This document shows positions 54,252-63,681 of a stretch of DNA of 63,804 nucleotides, piece after piece. Source of the DNA: an uncultured Desulfobulbaceae bacterium (GTDB lineage Bacteria > Desulfobacterota > Desulfobulbia > Desulfobulbales > CALZHT01); contig CALZHT010000023.1 of assembly GCA_945787445.1 (NCBI GenBank), forward strand, positions 1 through 63,804, given 5' to 3'. Under the pieces are notes generated by a model, which saw nothing but the letters and a program-made list of their open reading frames with translations, was not told the origin of the DNA and did no database searches. Position numbers and translations under genes: made by a program. Every line of letters begins with the position of its first letter. Position 1 is the stretch's first letter.

Positions 54252-54629
54252 CTATTTATCGCGCAGCAGGTGAGGGCTGCTTTCGGAGCCGTGCGGATTA
54301 TGGCATTTAAGACAAATTGTTTTTTCGGTGGAATGTTGGGTACCTGTACCTGCTGAATGGCAGGTAATGCAGAGATTTCCGTTTTTTAATGTAAATTTAC
54401 CGGCTCTATCCGCCGTGCAAGTTGGGTTGGCAGGGCGATGACACATAACACATCCATTGCCGGCATATTGCTCAGCCGCAATTGGGCCGTGTATATATTT
54501 GGTTTTTGATAGTTTTTGGTGGCAAGCGCCATTTAAACAGGTCTTTGCAAGGGACGCTGTTGGAAAGAAAAAAATGGCTAAGGAAAGAACAAGAAAATAA
54601 CGCAGGGACTTACGTGATTTGCTAATCAT
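54252..54629 (-). CDS. Small periplasmic tetraheme cytochrome c
   Basis: 125 residues with a Sec signal (YFLVLSLAIFFFPTASLA). Four heme c sites: C31-x4-C36-H37 (CLNGACH), C60-x2-C63-H64 (CVMCH), C87-x2-C90-H91 (CITCH) and C106-x2-C109-H110 (CLKCH). Additional His at 48, 99, 113 and 120 can serve as second axial ligands, so all hemes may be bis-His and low potential. The last two sites fit the paired CXXCH arrangement. The CX4CH spacing recalls cytochrome c3. A soluble electron carrier in the periplasm is the simplest role; no redox partner is next to it. Confidence 0.88.
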   Translation of the reverse strand: MISKSRKSLRYFLVLSLAIFFFPTASLAKTCLNGACHQKLSKTKYIHGPIAAEQYAGNGCVMCHRPANPTCTADRAGKFTLKNGNLCITCHSAGTGTQHSTEKTICLKCHNPHGSESSPHLLRDK

Positions 54630-54897
54630 ATCTCCTCAGAATTGTTAAGAAATTTAAATGTTTTGAGTTTGTTCATTTCAAGTCACGATTGATTACAATG
54701 GATGGCTGGTGCTGTCAAGGCTAAAGTGGTTACCCGGGTTTATTCCTTCACGATATGGTTTTTGGGGATCCTCAAAACCTGAATATTGGAAAGATTATAT
54801 CATACTTTTTGATGCAAATCTTGATTTATCTAGGTGGGCATGATAGATAACCGGTGTCGTGATTTTATGCTTTTGGAACATTATTTTCATTCATTGA

Positions 54898-56184
<1,287 letters not shown>

Positions 56185-56435
56185 CAACCTGGTTGACTCT
56201 GTCAAGTAGCTAATTTTCCTTGTTCCAGGATTACGGGGACATTGCAGCCGAGCGACAACTCCAGCGCATGGCCTATTTTCGCCGCTCAACCGCGGATCTT
56301 ACATGAACCAAAATCGTTTTCCCCTTAGAATAAGATCCATCATTTAATGCAATTTTCCTTTTTTATTATATAGTTACCTGCTTTAAACCATTATGGCCTC
56401 ATCAGGTCGACAAAAGTTAAATTACTCTATTGCTG

Positions 56436-56870
56436 TTAGGGTGGCCTGATTAGTTTGTTTACAATTAAGCCAAAAAAACTACCCTCCTTTACCGATTGAT
56501 AGTGCCACCCTAGGTGGACACGGCAATTGGCGCAAATGGCAAATCTCCAATTGAAACCAGGAAACCAAGTAAATTCATAAGTCGGTTTTCCATAAACAGT
56601 ACATCCTTGAGCTATAGCAAAACAGCCAATATTATAAATAATACCCTCTGGATTATAGTATGTGTGGCCATGTTTTCCTTTAACTTCAATTGTCTCGGGT
56701 TCAGATGTAATTTCGTGTTGGCAGTATCTGCAGAGAATCAGCCAGGATTTTTCAGTTTCCCCTTCACGATTATCAAGATCCTTTAGGGTTTGATCGATCC
56801 TTTTGTTGTTTAAGCTTTTTAGGAAGTAAGGTGGCGAGGATTGCTGGTGTGTTTGGGAGTAAGTAAACAC
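56436..56870 (-). CDS. Single-domain CULT (cereblon-like, thalidomide-binding fold) protein
   Basis: 144 residues from a GTG. After a polar N-terminus the CULT domain spans about 44-140: zinc ligands C47-x2-C50 and C113-x2-C116; YYNPEGIIYNIGCFAIAQGC; and the tri-tryptophan pocket W102 (EFTWFPG), W108 (FNWRFA) and W122 (HLGWHY), ending SFFGLIVNKL. Every aromatic-cage and zinc position of the family is present. In cereblon this cage binds thalidomide-type ligands and C-terminal cyclic imides; in bacteria the domain occurs alone and its natural ligand is not settled. There is no signal peptide, so it is cytosolic. It stands alone with its own promoter; neighbours give no functional hint. Confidence 0.87.
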   Translation of the reverse strand: MFTYSQTHQQSSPPYFLKSLNNKRIDQTLKDLDNREGETEKSWLILCRYCQHEITSEPETIEVKGKHGHTYYNPEGIIYNIGCFAIAQGCTVYGKPTYEFTWFPGFNWRFAICANCRVHLGWHYQSVKEGSFFGLIVNKLIRPP

Positions 56871-56906
56871 TATTCTACCAGATGTGAAAGGTATCTTTTA
56901 TTGGCT

Positions 56907-56934
56907 AAATAACTACACATGTTACTATGTCAAG
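56907..56934 (-). promoter_or_regulatory. Sigma-70-type promoter of the CULT gene
   Basis: Minus strand TTGACA (56934-56929), 16-base spacer, TATTTA (56912-56907), about 37 bases before the GTG start. Confidence 0.5.
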
Positions 56935-57094
56935 GAGTAACGGTAATTTCAAGAACCAAGTGAAAAGAATAATAACTGTGGTGGGATTGATTTTTAGTAA
57001 GTGGGTGGCTGTTGAAGAAGTGAAAAATCAGGTATAAGGTATAAAGTCGTTATATTAACAAACAAAACCCCTTGAAGTAAATTAAAGTAATATT

Positions 57095-57544
57095 TCAGGT
57101 ACTGGCAACTACTTTGGAGCTCTCTACTTTTGCTTTTTGGGGACCTGCCACAACGCTGAGCTTTTGCTCACAGGAATGAATTTCACCATTCAAGCTTGCG
57201 CCGGACTCAACAGTAAGATCTGTGGTTTCGAGTCTGCCATTGACTTTGGTCGGCTTTTTAGCATAGAATTTTTCAGCCTTTATATTCCCTTTTACATCTC
57301 CCTGACAAATAACGGTTCCAGAAATTATGTCACCTTCAATGGTCGCAGTTTCACTGAGGATCAGGTATTCACCTTTGATATTACCCTCGATTTTGCCGTC
57401 AATGCGTGCTTTCCCTTTAAAGGTAATGTCACCGACAATGGTCATCCCTTGATCAATGATACTTGAGATGGCCTCTTTATCGGTGGATTTTGAGACTGGC
57501 TGGTCAATTCCAATTCCATCTTCGTCTTTTTTGAAGAGACTCAT
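57095..57544 (-). CDS. Bactofilin
   Basis: 149 residues. The central DUF583 beta-helix has repeating hydrophobic/glycine steps: GMTIVGDITFKGKARIDGKI-EGNIKGEYLILSETATIEGD, then VICQGDVKGNIKAEKFYA. Polar tails flank it. Bactofilins polymerise without nucleotide into filaments on the inner membrane and place cell-wall enzymes. GAGGGTGA precedes the ATG, and the gene lies 6 bases after an M23 peptidase gene in one unit, the pairing known from cell-shape systems. Confidence 0.93.
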   Translation of the reverse strand: MSLFKKDEDGIGIDQPVSKSTDKEAISSIIDQGMTIVGDITFKGKARIDGKIEGNIKGEYLILSETATIEGDIISGTVICQGDVKGNIKAEKFYAKKPTKVNGRLETTDLTVESGASLNGEIHSCEQKLSVVAGPQKAKVESSKVVAST

Positions 57545-57550
57545 ACTGTT

Positions 57551-58459
57551 TCACCCTCTTTTGTGTTTATCCGTTTTGTTTGCTGCCATTGATTTTTTTA
57601 ACAGTCTGCCGATATTCATAAATTTATAAGGATTTATCACTTTGTTTTTATGGATCAGTTCGTAATGGACATGGGGACCGGTACTTCTGCCGCTGCTGCC
57701 GAGAAGGGCAACCACCTGTCCTCTGGTAATTTTTTGGCCTCTTTTAACCAGAATTTTTTTCAAATGGCCGAATTTTGTCTTGAAGCCATTTTGATGGTTA
57801 ATTACTAGGTACCACCCGTATCCATTGTTATAACCGCGTTGAGACACCACGCCATCGGCCGTTGCTTTTATCTTGGTGCCTCTTTTACCTCGAATATCAA
57901 CACCCTCATGGAATGCCGGTTTTTTCTTTAAGGGATCAATTCGCCTGCCGAATTTGGATGAGATAGATCCGGCGACCGGGACTCCTAAAGGTATGGACTG
58001 GATGGTTTCAACATAGCGTCCAGCCTTAAATAAAAGATCATCATGGTTTTGATTGTCAAGGCTCGTATAGGGTCCACCGCTGTGGTCAGGACTTTCCTTT
58101 GTTTTTATGTCAACACCTACAGTTGTGAGAATCGATTCAATTAGTTTGCTCTTTTGATTCAGTTCGCTTACCGCATCGTTGAGCAATGCTTCCTTTTCTT
58201 GGTTAAGAGCAACTAACTGTTCTTCAAGGCCAAGATTTTTGCTGTGCGTCTGGGATAAATCTTTTTCCAAGGTTACAACCGTTGTTCTCATTTTGGCACT
58301 TTTAAACATGTAATTTATACAGGTAAGGCTCATGATAGTGAGCACAAGCAAAAAAGCACAAGTACATTGGAGGGTGAGAATAAAATTCTTTTTTATAAAG
58401 ACAAAGGATTTAGGCTGTCCTTCTTCACTCGTGATAATAATATGGAGCTTTTTATCCAT
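57551..58459 (-). CDS. M23 (LytM-type) peptidoglycan endopeptidase with membrane anchor and coiled coil
   Basis: 302 residues. One N-terminal span (about 24-48, FILTLQCTCAFLLVLTIMSL), a coiled coil about 58-110 and the M23 domain about 175-285 with zinc motif H-E-G-V-D (FHEGVDIRGKRGTKIKATAD), GHLKKILVKRGQKITRGQVV and HVHYE. All catalytic His and Asp are present, so it should cleave peptide cross-links. Immediate coupling with bactofilin suggests a shape or curvature role like Csd1/CcmA. The start ATG at 58459 follows an AT-rich region. Confidence 0.92.
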   Translation of the reverse strand: MDKKLHIIITSEEGQPKSFVFIKKNFILTLQCTCAFLLVLTIMSLTCINYMFKSAKMRTTVVTLEKDLSQTHSKNLGLEEQLVALNQEKEALLNDAVSELNQKSKLIESILTTVGVDIKTKESPDHSGGPYTSLDNQNHDDLLFKAGRYVETIQSIPLGVPVAGSISSKFGRRIDPLKKKPAFHEGVDIRGKRGTKIKATADGVVSQRGYNNGYGWYLVINHQNGFKTKFGHLKKILVKRGQKITRGQVVALLGSSGRSTGPHVHYELIHKNKVINPYKFMNIGRLLKKSMAANKTDKHKRG

Positions 58460-58892
58460 GCGGTATCAACCATTTGGAGAGTTTAGCGGCCCAATTGAGG
58501 CATGTTTTTATGCGGCCCAAAGAAGTGAGTTGTTATCGTGTAAAAGTGTAACCACCTATATATTAGAATACTAGTATGAAAATTCAAAGTCAATATTGGG
58601 AGGCTCTTTGCAGGAATGGTCTTTACTTCATATTCTATGAATTAATTAAATTTTATATTTATTTCATATAGTTATGTGTTTCGGCAGTGTTTGTGAGCAT
58701 TATTGCTTCTTTAAAAATGTGAAAAATTCACATTATTAGTTTCGGCGTGGCAATGAAACTGTGTAAAAAAAAGTTAAGGTATGGCACCTTTGATTTGCTC
58801 GATATTACTTTTTAGAAGACTTCAGGATGAAAAAAATTGAAAATTATCTTTTTTATTAATATGTTGTTTGTTTTTCTAACAAACAAGTTGCA
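58460..58892. other. 433-base divergent gap between the M23 gene and queC
   Basis: AT-rich. It should hold promoters for both directions. TTGTTTGTTTTTCTAACAAAC at 58863-58885 forms a small hairpin just before queC. A TGGCAC at 58783 has the wrong spacing for sigma-54. No preQ1 riboswitch pattern was seen. Confidence 0.45.
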
Positions 58893-59615
58893 ATGATGAA
58901 AACAGAAAAAGAAGAAAATAAAGCTGTTGTTCTGTTGAGCGGCGGATTAGATTCCACAACGGTTCTGGCTATTGCCAGATCTGAGGGATATAGTACATAT
59001 TGCTTGAGCTTTGCCTATGGCCAGCGCCAGCTTGTTGAGTTGGATAAGGCCAGGCAGAGCTCTACAATTTTGGGATGCAAAAAGCACCTTATACTTAATG
59101 TGGAGATTGATAAAATCGGGGGATCAGCCCTCACCGGTAGCATCGATGTGCCGAAAGACAGGACGATGGAAGACATGGAAAGCTCTATCCCCGTTACCTA
59201 TGTTCCAGCCCGGAATACAATTTTTTTAGCCTATGCCACCGCCTGGGCTGAAGTGATAGGTGCGCGGGATATATTTCTCGGGGTAAATAATCTTGATTAC
59301 AGCGGCTATCCAGATTGTCGTCCTGAATTCCTGACCGCCTTTGAAAAAACAGCAAACCTTGGAACAAGAGCTGGGATTGAAGGCAGGAATCATTTCACTA
59401 TCCATGCACCCCTTATGTATCTCAATAAAAAAGAAATAATTGTAAAGGGCTTATCCCTTGGGGTTGACTATACTTCCACCCACAGTTGTTATGATCCTGA
59501 TCAGGACGGGTTGCCTTGCGGCAGATGTGACGCCTGTCAACTCCGATTAAAAGGTTTTGCTGAAGCAGGATTTAATGACCCTCTGACCTATCAGCCGATA
59601 AATAAGGACAAATGA
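58893..59615 (+). CDS. queC: 7-cyano-7-deazaguanine synthase QueC
   Basis: 240 residues. PP-loop VVLLSGGLDSTTVLAIARSE, family motifs TYVPARNTIFLAYATAWAEV, FLGVNNLDYSGYPDCRPEFL and the zinc site HSCYDPDQDGLPCGRCDACQ (four Cys with C-x2-C-x2-C). QueC converts 7-carboxy-7-deazaguanine to preQ0 for queuosine. The stop overlaps the nagZ start by 4 bases. Start may be either of two adjacent ATG codons. Confidence 0.96.
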   Translation: MMKTEKEENKAVVLLSGGLDSTTVLAIARSEGYSTYCLSFAYGQRQLVELDKARQSSTILGCKKHLILNVEIDKIGGSALTGSIDVPKDRTMEDMESSIPVTYVPARNTIFLAYATAWAEVIGARDIFLGVNNLDYSGYPDCRPEFLTAFEKTANLGTRAGIEGRNHFTIHAPLMYLNKKEIIVKGLSLGVDYTSTHSCYDPDQDGLPCGRCDACQLRLKGFAEAGFNDPLTYQPINKDK

Positions 59616-60628
59616 ACACTTTTTCACCCAATTCCAATTTTCAAAGCCTAGGCCGATTATTTATGATTGGGCTACCAGGACTTGAGCTTGATCCTTCAAC
59701 CATGGGCTTGGTCAGCGAGAATCATATCACGAATTTTATTCTTTTTAAAAGGAATATTAAAAGCCCTGACCAGGTACGAAGCCTTTGTGAAAGTCTGGCG
59801 TCTTTCTGCGCCGGCCAGGGGCTCGGTCATCCTTTGATAGCTATTGATCAGGAAGGAGGGACGGTCAAACGATTGCCCCCTCCTTTTACCCAATTTGCCG
59901 GGGCGCGGGAGTTGGCATGTTCCTCCGACCCCAATAAGGAGATTCTCTCCTTTGCCAGAACCACGGCGAGAGAACTCAAAGGGGTGGGGATTAATATGGA
60001 TCTTACACCGGTGTTGGACATATGCCCCGCAAATCAAGAATTTTTTATGGAGTCCCGATCTTACGGCGATAACCCGGCGATTGTTGCGGAATGGGGAGGG
60101 CTGGTGATTAAGGAGATGCAGAAGGAAGGCATTGTGACTTGCGCAAAGCATTTCCCAGGGCTTGGAGCCGCAGTTCTTGATCCCCATTTGCAGTTACCCA
60201 CTGTTGCTAAGGATCTGGAAGAGCTTAGTGCTTTTGACCTTTTGCCGTTCAAAGAAGCAATAGCATGCGGTGTTGGCGCAATCATGACATCCCATACAAT
60301 ATATTCCGGAGTGGACCCTGAGTTTCCCGCTACCTTATCTAAAAAAATAATTACTGGAATTTTGAGAACCTCTTTATCATATAATGGTCTTATAATTACT
60401 GATGATCTCGAAATGGGGGCAATTGAAAACGAGATATCAGTGGAACAGGCGGCTGTTAATGCCTTCCTAGCCGGGGTAGATATGTTGCTGATCTGCCATG
60501 ATCATGACAAGATTGAGAGGGCCTATGGGGAAATGACCCAAGCTCTATCAGACGGAAGGATACCAAGTGAACGCATAGATGCATCCTTCAAAAGGGTGGA
60601 AGCTCTTTGTTCTCGGTTTGCTGGATAG
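59612..60628 (+). CDS. nagZ: Beta-N-acetylhexosaminidase NagZ (GH3)
   Basis: 338 residues. GH3 motifs: LIAIDQEGGTVKRLPPPFTQ, NMDLTPVLDI, CAKHFPGLGAAVLDPHLQLP (K-H-F-P-G with the catalytic His/Asp loop) and the nucleophile in LIITDDLEMGAI. It removes GlcNAc from anhydro-muropeptides in cell-wall recycling. AAGGA precedes the ATG within the end of queC. The usual loop sequence K-H-F-P-G-H-G is K-H-F-P-G-L-G here, so the loop His of NagZ is a Leu; activity may be altered. Confidence 0.92.
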   Translation: MNTFSPNSNFQSLGRLFMIGLPGLELDPSTMGLVSENHITNFILFKRNIKSPDQVRSLCESLASFCAGQGLGHPLIAIDQEGGTVKRLPPPFTQFAGARELACSSDPNKEILSFARTTARELKGVGINMDLTPVLDICPANQEFFMESRSYGDNPAIVAEWGGLVIKEMQKEGIVTCAKHFPGLGAAVLDPHLQLPTVAKDLEELSAFDLLPFKEAIACGVGAIMTSHTIYSGVDPEFPATLSKKIITGILRTSLSYNGLIITDDLEMGAIENEISVEQAAVNAFLAGVDMLLICHDHDKIERAYGEMTQALSDGRIPSERIDASFKRVEALCSRFAG

Positions 60629-60816
60629 TCTCAGACAGGGCTGTTATTGCTTTAAAAGTCTGGTATTATATTTGCCTTGCATATCACAAAATCATGGGTA
60701 TATTACTTCGTTTTTTTGTAGTACGATAAATTTAGGAGAGCTTGTTCCCTTCTCCATAAGGTGCCCAGGACATGCATATCCTGGGGCAATTGATAATTTT
60801 TTCATGGAGGGTGTAT

Positions 60817-61353
60817 ATGGAAGTTCAGATTGAATCCCGAAATGTAGAATTGCGGAAAACGTGGCAGGATAAAATTGAGGACGAAAAGGAGCGATTGAAC
60901 CGGCATCATCCTGGCCTAGTCCATAATCTTCGCATCAGCATCGAAGGGACTTCACACCACAAAGAAGGTGGTTTTGAACTCCGGATTGTGGCCTCAGTAC
61001 CAAATGATACCGTTGTCGTGAAACGGAAAGGGGAGACGGTCAAACCGCTTCTGGTTGATGCTTTTGATAAACTCGGACTTAAGTTAAAAGAGCTGCAGCG
61101 TAAAAAGCGACAAACTTTCAAAGCTCCTGAAGGCAGCCGGACAAACAGCAGAGAAGGAGTGATAAAAAAGCTTTTTCCCTTTGAATCATATGGCTTTATT
61201 ATGACCCCTGAGGGGCAGGAGGTTTATTTCCATGAAAACGCCTTGAAGGATCTAGAGATGGATAAACTTACCGAAGGTGATCCCGTGCGTTTCGGGGAAG
61301 GTGAAGGTGATAAGGGACCGAGCGCGGCTTGGGTCAAGATAATGGCGAAATAG
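60817..61353 (+). CDS. Ribosome hibernation factor-like domain fused to cold-shock domain
   Basis: 178 residues from the ATG at 60817, which has GGAGGGTG upstream. Residues 1-105 resemble the HPF/RaiA (sigma-54 modulation protein) fold: MEVQIESRNVELRKTWQDKI, LRISIEGTSHHKEGGFELRI and DAFDKLGLKLKEL. Residues about 113-178 form a cold-shock/S1-like domain: GVIKKLFPFESYGFIMTPEG-QEVYFHENAL and LTEGDPVRFGEGEGDKGPSA. The first domain would sit at the decoding centre, the second would bind RNA. Both are compact and intact. It likely acts on ribosomes under stress; no specific name is assigned. Confidence 0.85.
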   Translation: MEVQIESRNVELRKTWQDKIEDEKERLNRHHPGLVHNLRISIEGTSHHKEGGFELRIVASVPNDTVVVKRKGETVKPLLVDAFDKLGLKLKELQRKKRQTFKAPEGSRTNSREGVIKKLFPFESYGFIMTPEGQEVYFHENALKDLEMDKLTEGDPVRFGEGEGDKGPSAAWVKIMAK

Positions 61354-61385
61354 TATATAATTCTATTGTAAATTTTTAACCTGGT

Positions 61386-62480
61386 ATGGAGTTGTTGCAG
61401 CAGATAGACATTGGTCCTGAGTATCTTGAAGAGGGTGAGGACCTTGTTTTAGAGAGGATTGCTGAGGTCAAAAAAGAGCTCAGCGAAAAACTCTTGATCC
61501 TGGGACATCATTATCAACAAGAGTCTGTCTTTCAATTCGCAGATGTTACTGGCGACTCTTTGAAGCTTGCTAAAAAAGCAGCCGAGTCTAAAGACAAACA
61601 ATATATTGTCTTTTGCGGTGTGCATTTTATGGCTGAATCTGCTGATATTCTGACCTCTGACAAACAGATTGTTGTTTTGCCGGATCTCAGGGCCGGTTGT
61701 CCCATGGCCGACATGGCCTCTGCGGACGATGTCGAATGGGCCTGGCAGGAGCTTGAAGAGGTTACTGGCGGCAGTAGAATCATACCAATCACCTATGTCA
61801 ATTCTTCTGCCAAAATTAAGGCATTTGTCGGCCCAAAAGGGGGCTCGGTCTGCACATCTTCCAATGCTGAACGGGTCCTTTCCTGGGCCTTTTCCCAAGG
61901 AGACAAAGTCTTTTTCTTCCCGGATGAGCATCTTGGCCGGAATTCCGCCTATGCTTTGGGAATTCCTGAAAATGAGGTTGTCGTGTGGAAAAGGGGAAAA
62001 CGGTTGGGCAATAATGACCCCGAACAACTCAAGAAGGCAAAGGTCATTTTATGGGACGGCTATTGCACCGTCCACATGCAATTCAAGGCCTCGCATGTTA
62101 CCATGTGGCGCGAGAAAGAACCAGATATCAGGATAATTGTCCACCCCGAATGCCGGCACGAGGTGGTAAAGCTTGCTGACCATTACGGCTCCACTGAATC
62201 AATCATCCAGACCGTCAACAATTCCCCTGGCGCTTCTAAATGGGCAATTGGCACGGAAATCAATTTGGTTAACCGGCTGAATAAACAAAACCCCGATAAG
62301 GAAATCCATTCGCTGTCACCTTTTCAATGCTTGTGCTCTACCATGTATCGCATAAAGCCCAGCTACCTCCTGTGGGTTCTTGAAAACCTTAAACATGGCA
62401 GAATTGTTAATCAAATTACCGTTGATCCAGAGACAGCATCGTTTGCTAAGATTGCCCTTGACCGGATGCTGAAGATCTGA
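61386..62480 (+). CDS. nadA: Quinolinate synthase NadA
   Basis: 364 residues. The three pseudo-symmetric domains with Fe-S ligands are visible: DLRAGCPMADMA, IVHPECRHEV and FQCLCSTMYRI; HHYQQESVFQFADVTGDSLK and GGSVCTSSNAERVLSWAF are family blocks. NadA condenses iminoaspartate and dihydroxyacetone phosphate to quinolinate for NAD. The [4Fe-4S] cluster is oxygen-sensitive, in keeping with an anaerobe. Followed 18 bases later by a cysteine desulfurase gene that could supply sulfur. No nadB or nadC is visible here. Confidence 0.96.
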   Translation: MELLQQIDIGPEYLEEGEDLVLERIAEVKKELSEKLLILGHHYQQESVFQFADVTGDSLKLAKKAAESKDKQYIVFCGVHFMAESADILTSDKQIVVLPDLRAGCPMADMASADDVEWAWQELEEVTGGSRIIPITYVNSSAKIKAFVGPKGGSVCTSSNAERVLSWAFSQGDKVFFFPDEHLGRNSAYALGIPENEVVVWKRGKRLGNNDPEQLKKAKVILWDGYCTVHMQFKASHVTMWREKEPDIRIIVHPECRHEVVKLADHYGSTESIIQTVNNSPGASKWAIGTEINLVNRLNKQNPDKEIHSLSPFQCLCSTMYRIKPSYLLWVLENLKHGRIVNQITVDPETASFAKIALDRMLKI

Positions 62481-62498
62481 AACCGGAAAGTCGGTAAT

Positions 62499-63644
62499 AT
62501 GAAAATATATTTTGACAACAATGCCACCACCCCGGTAGATCAAGCAGTCAAAGTAGCAATGCTTCCCTATTTGGAAGACCGGTTCGGCAATCCTTCAAGC
62601 GGGCACCGATTTGGCGAGGCGGCGCGAAATGGCGTGGAAGCAGCGCGTGAACAAGTTGCAGGCCTTCTTCACTGCCACCCCAAGAGACTGATATTTACCA
62701 GTGGTGGCTCAGAATCCAACAATCTGGCGATTTACAGTGCCGTATCCGCATATCCGGACAAGAAACATATCATCGCCTCTCAAGTGGAACATGCCTCGGT
62801 GCTCCTGCCGCTGCAATACCTTGCAAATAAAGGTTATGAGATTGAATTGCTGCCGGTAAGCCGGCATGGTGGCCTGGATCTGGATGTGCTGGCTGCTGCT
62901 ATTCGTCCTGACACGGTTTTAGTTTCTTTGATGGGTGCAAACAATGAAACGGGTGTAGTCTGGCCGGTGGAAGCGATAGGCGGTATCTGCAAGGAAAAAA
63001 GAGTGCTGTTCCATTGTGACGCTGTGCAGTTGATTGGGAAGATGGTTCTTGACCTGTCAGATCTTCCGGTGGATTATCTCTCGGTTGCCGGCCATAAACT
63101 CCATGGCCCCAAAGGGGTGGGGGCCTTGTATGGTAAACGTACTGCACCGATTACTCCATTAATATTGGGAGCAGGGCAGGAAAACGGCCTTCGGGCAGGT
63201 ACTGAGAATGTGCAAGGCATAGTAGGTCTTGGTAAGGCATGTGAGCTGGCAGGGCAGGCCGTGGTTGAATATGGGCAAAAAATTTCTCAATTGCGCGACC
63301 ATATCGAGCGTACCATCTATGATACGATTCAGGATGCAATGATTAATGGCCAAGACCAGGCACGGCTCGCCAACACATTGAACATTAGCTTCAGAAACTG
63401 CTCCTCAGCTGCCATGATCCAGGAGCTTGATGAAAAAGGCATTGCCGTATCAGCCCATTCTGCCTGCCAGAGCGGTGACCTTGATCCTTCCCATGTTCTT
63501 CTTGCGATGAAAATACCAGAAGAGTATCTACACGGCACCCTCCGCATAAGCTTGAGCAGGATGAGCACTATGGATGAAGTGGAATCCTTTATTTCCATTT
63601 TGCCAAAGCTGGTGAAAAAATCCCGCCTCGGCCTCGCCGTCTGA
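62499..63644 (+). CDS. Cysteine desulfurase, NifS/IscS family
   Basis: 381 residues. MKIYFDNNATTPVDQAVKVA, LIFTSGGSESNNLAI, HVEHASVLLP-type text (SQVEHASVLLPLQYLANKGY), the PLP-lysine loop SVAGHKLHGPKGVGALY, and the catalytic Cys loop SAHSACQSGDLDPSHVL. It is closer to the NifS/IscS group I form. It provides sulfane sulfur for Fe-S clusters. The position after nadA (18-base gap) suggests maturation of the NadA cluster, an arrangement known in some bacteria; it could equally be the general enzyme. It cannot be assigned to nifS or iscS by sequence alone. Confidence 0.92.
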   Translation: MKIYFDNNATTPVDQAVKVAMLPYLEDRFGNPSSGHRFGEAARNGVEAAREQVAGLLHCHPKRLIFTSGGSESNNLAIYSAVSAYPDKKHIIASQVEHASVLLPLQYLANKGYEIELLPVSRHGGLDLDVLAAAIRPDTVLVSLMGANNETGVVWPVEAIGGICKEKRVLFHCDAVQLIGKMVLDLSDLPVDYLSVAGHKLHGPKGVGALYGKRTAPITPLILGAGQENGLRAGTENVQGIVGLGKACELAGQAVVEYGQKISQLRDHIERTIYDTIQDAMINGQDQARLANTLNISFRNCSSAAMIQELDEKGIAVSAHSACQSGDLDPSHVLLAMKIPEEYLHGTLRISLSRMSTMDEVESFISILPKLVKKSRLGLAV

Positions 63645-63681
63645 CAAACCATTCCAGTATAAGCATATCTTTAGGTATATC

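Noticed and set aside
58783-58800. TGGCAC...TTTGC before queC as a sigma-54 promoter
   Set aside because: The GG and GC are 14 rather than 12 bases apart, outside the tight sigma-54 spacing.
58863-58885. preQ1 riboswitch before queC
   Set aside because: Only a small AT hairpin is present; the conserved preQ1 aptamer sequence is not seen.
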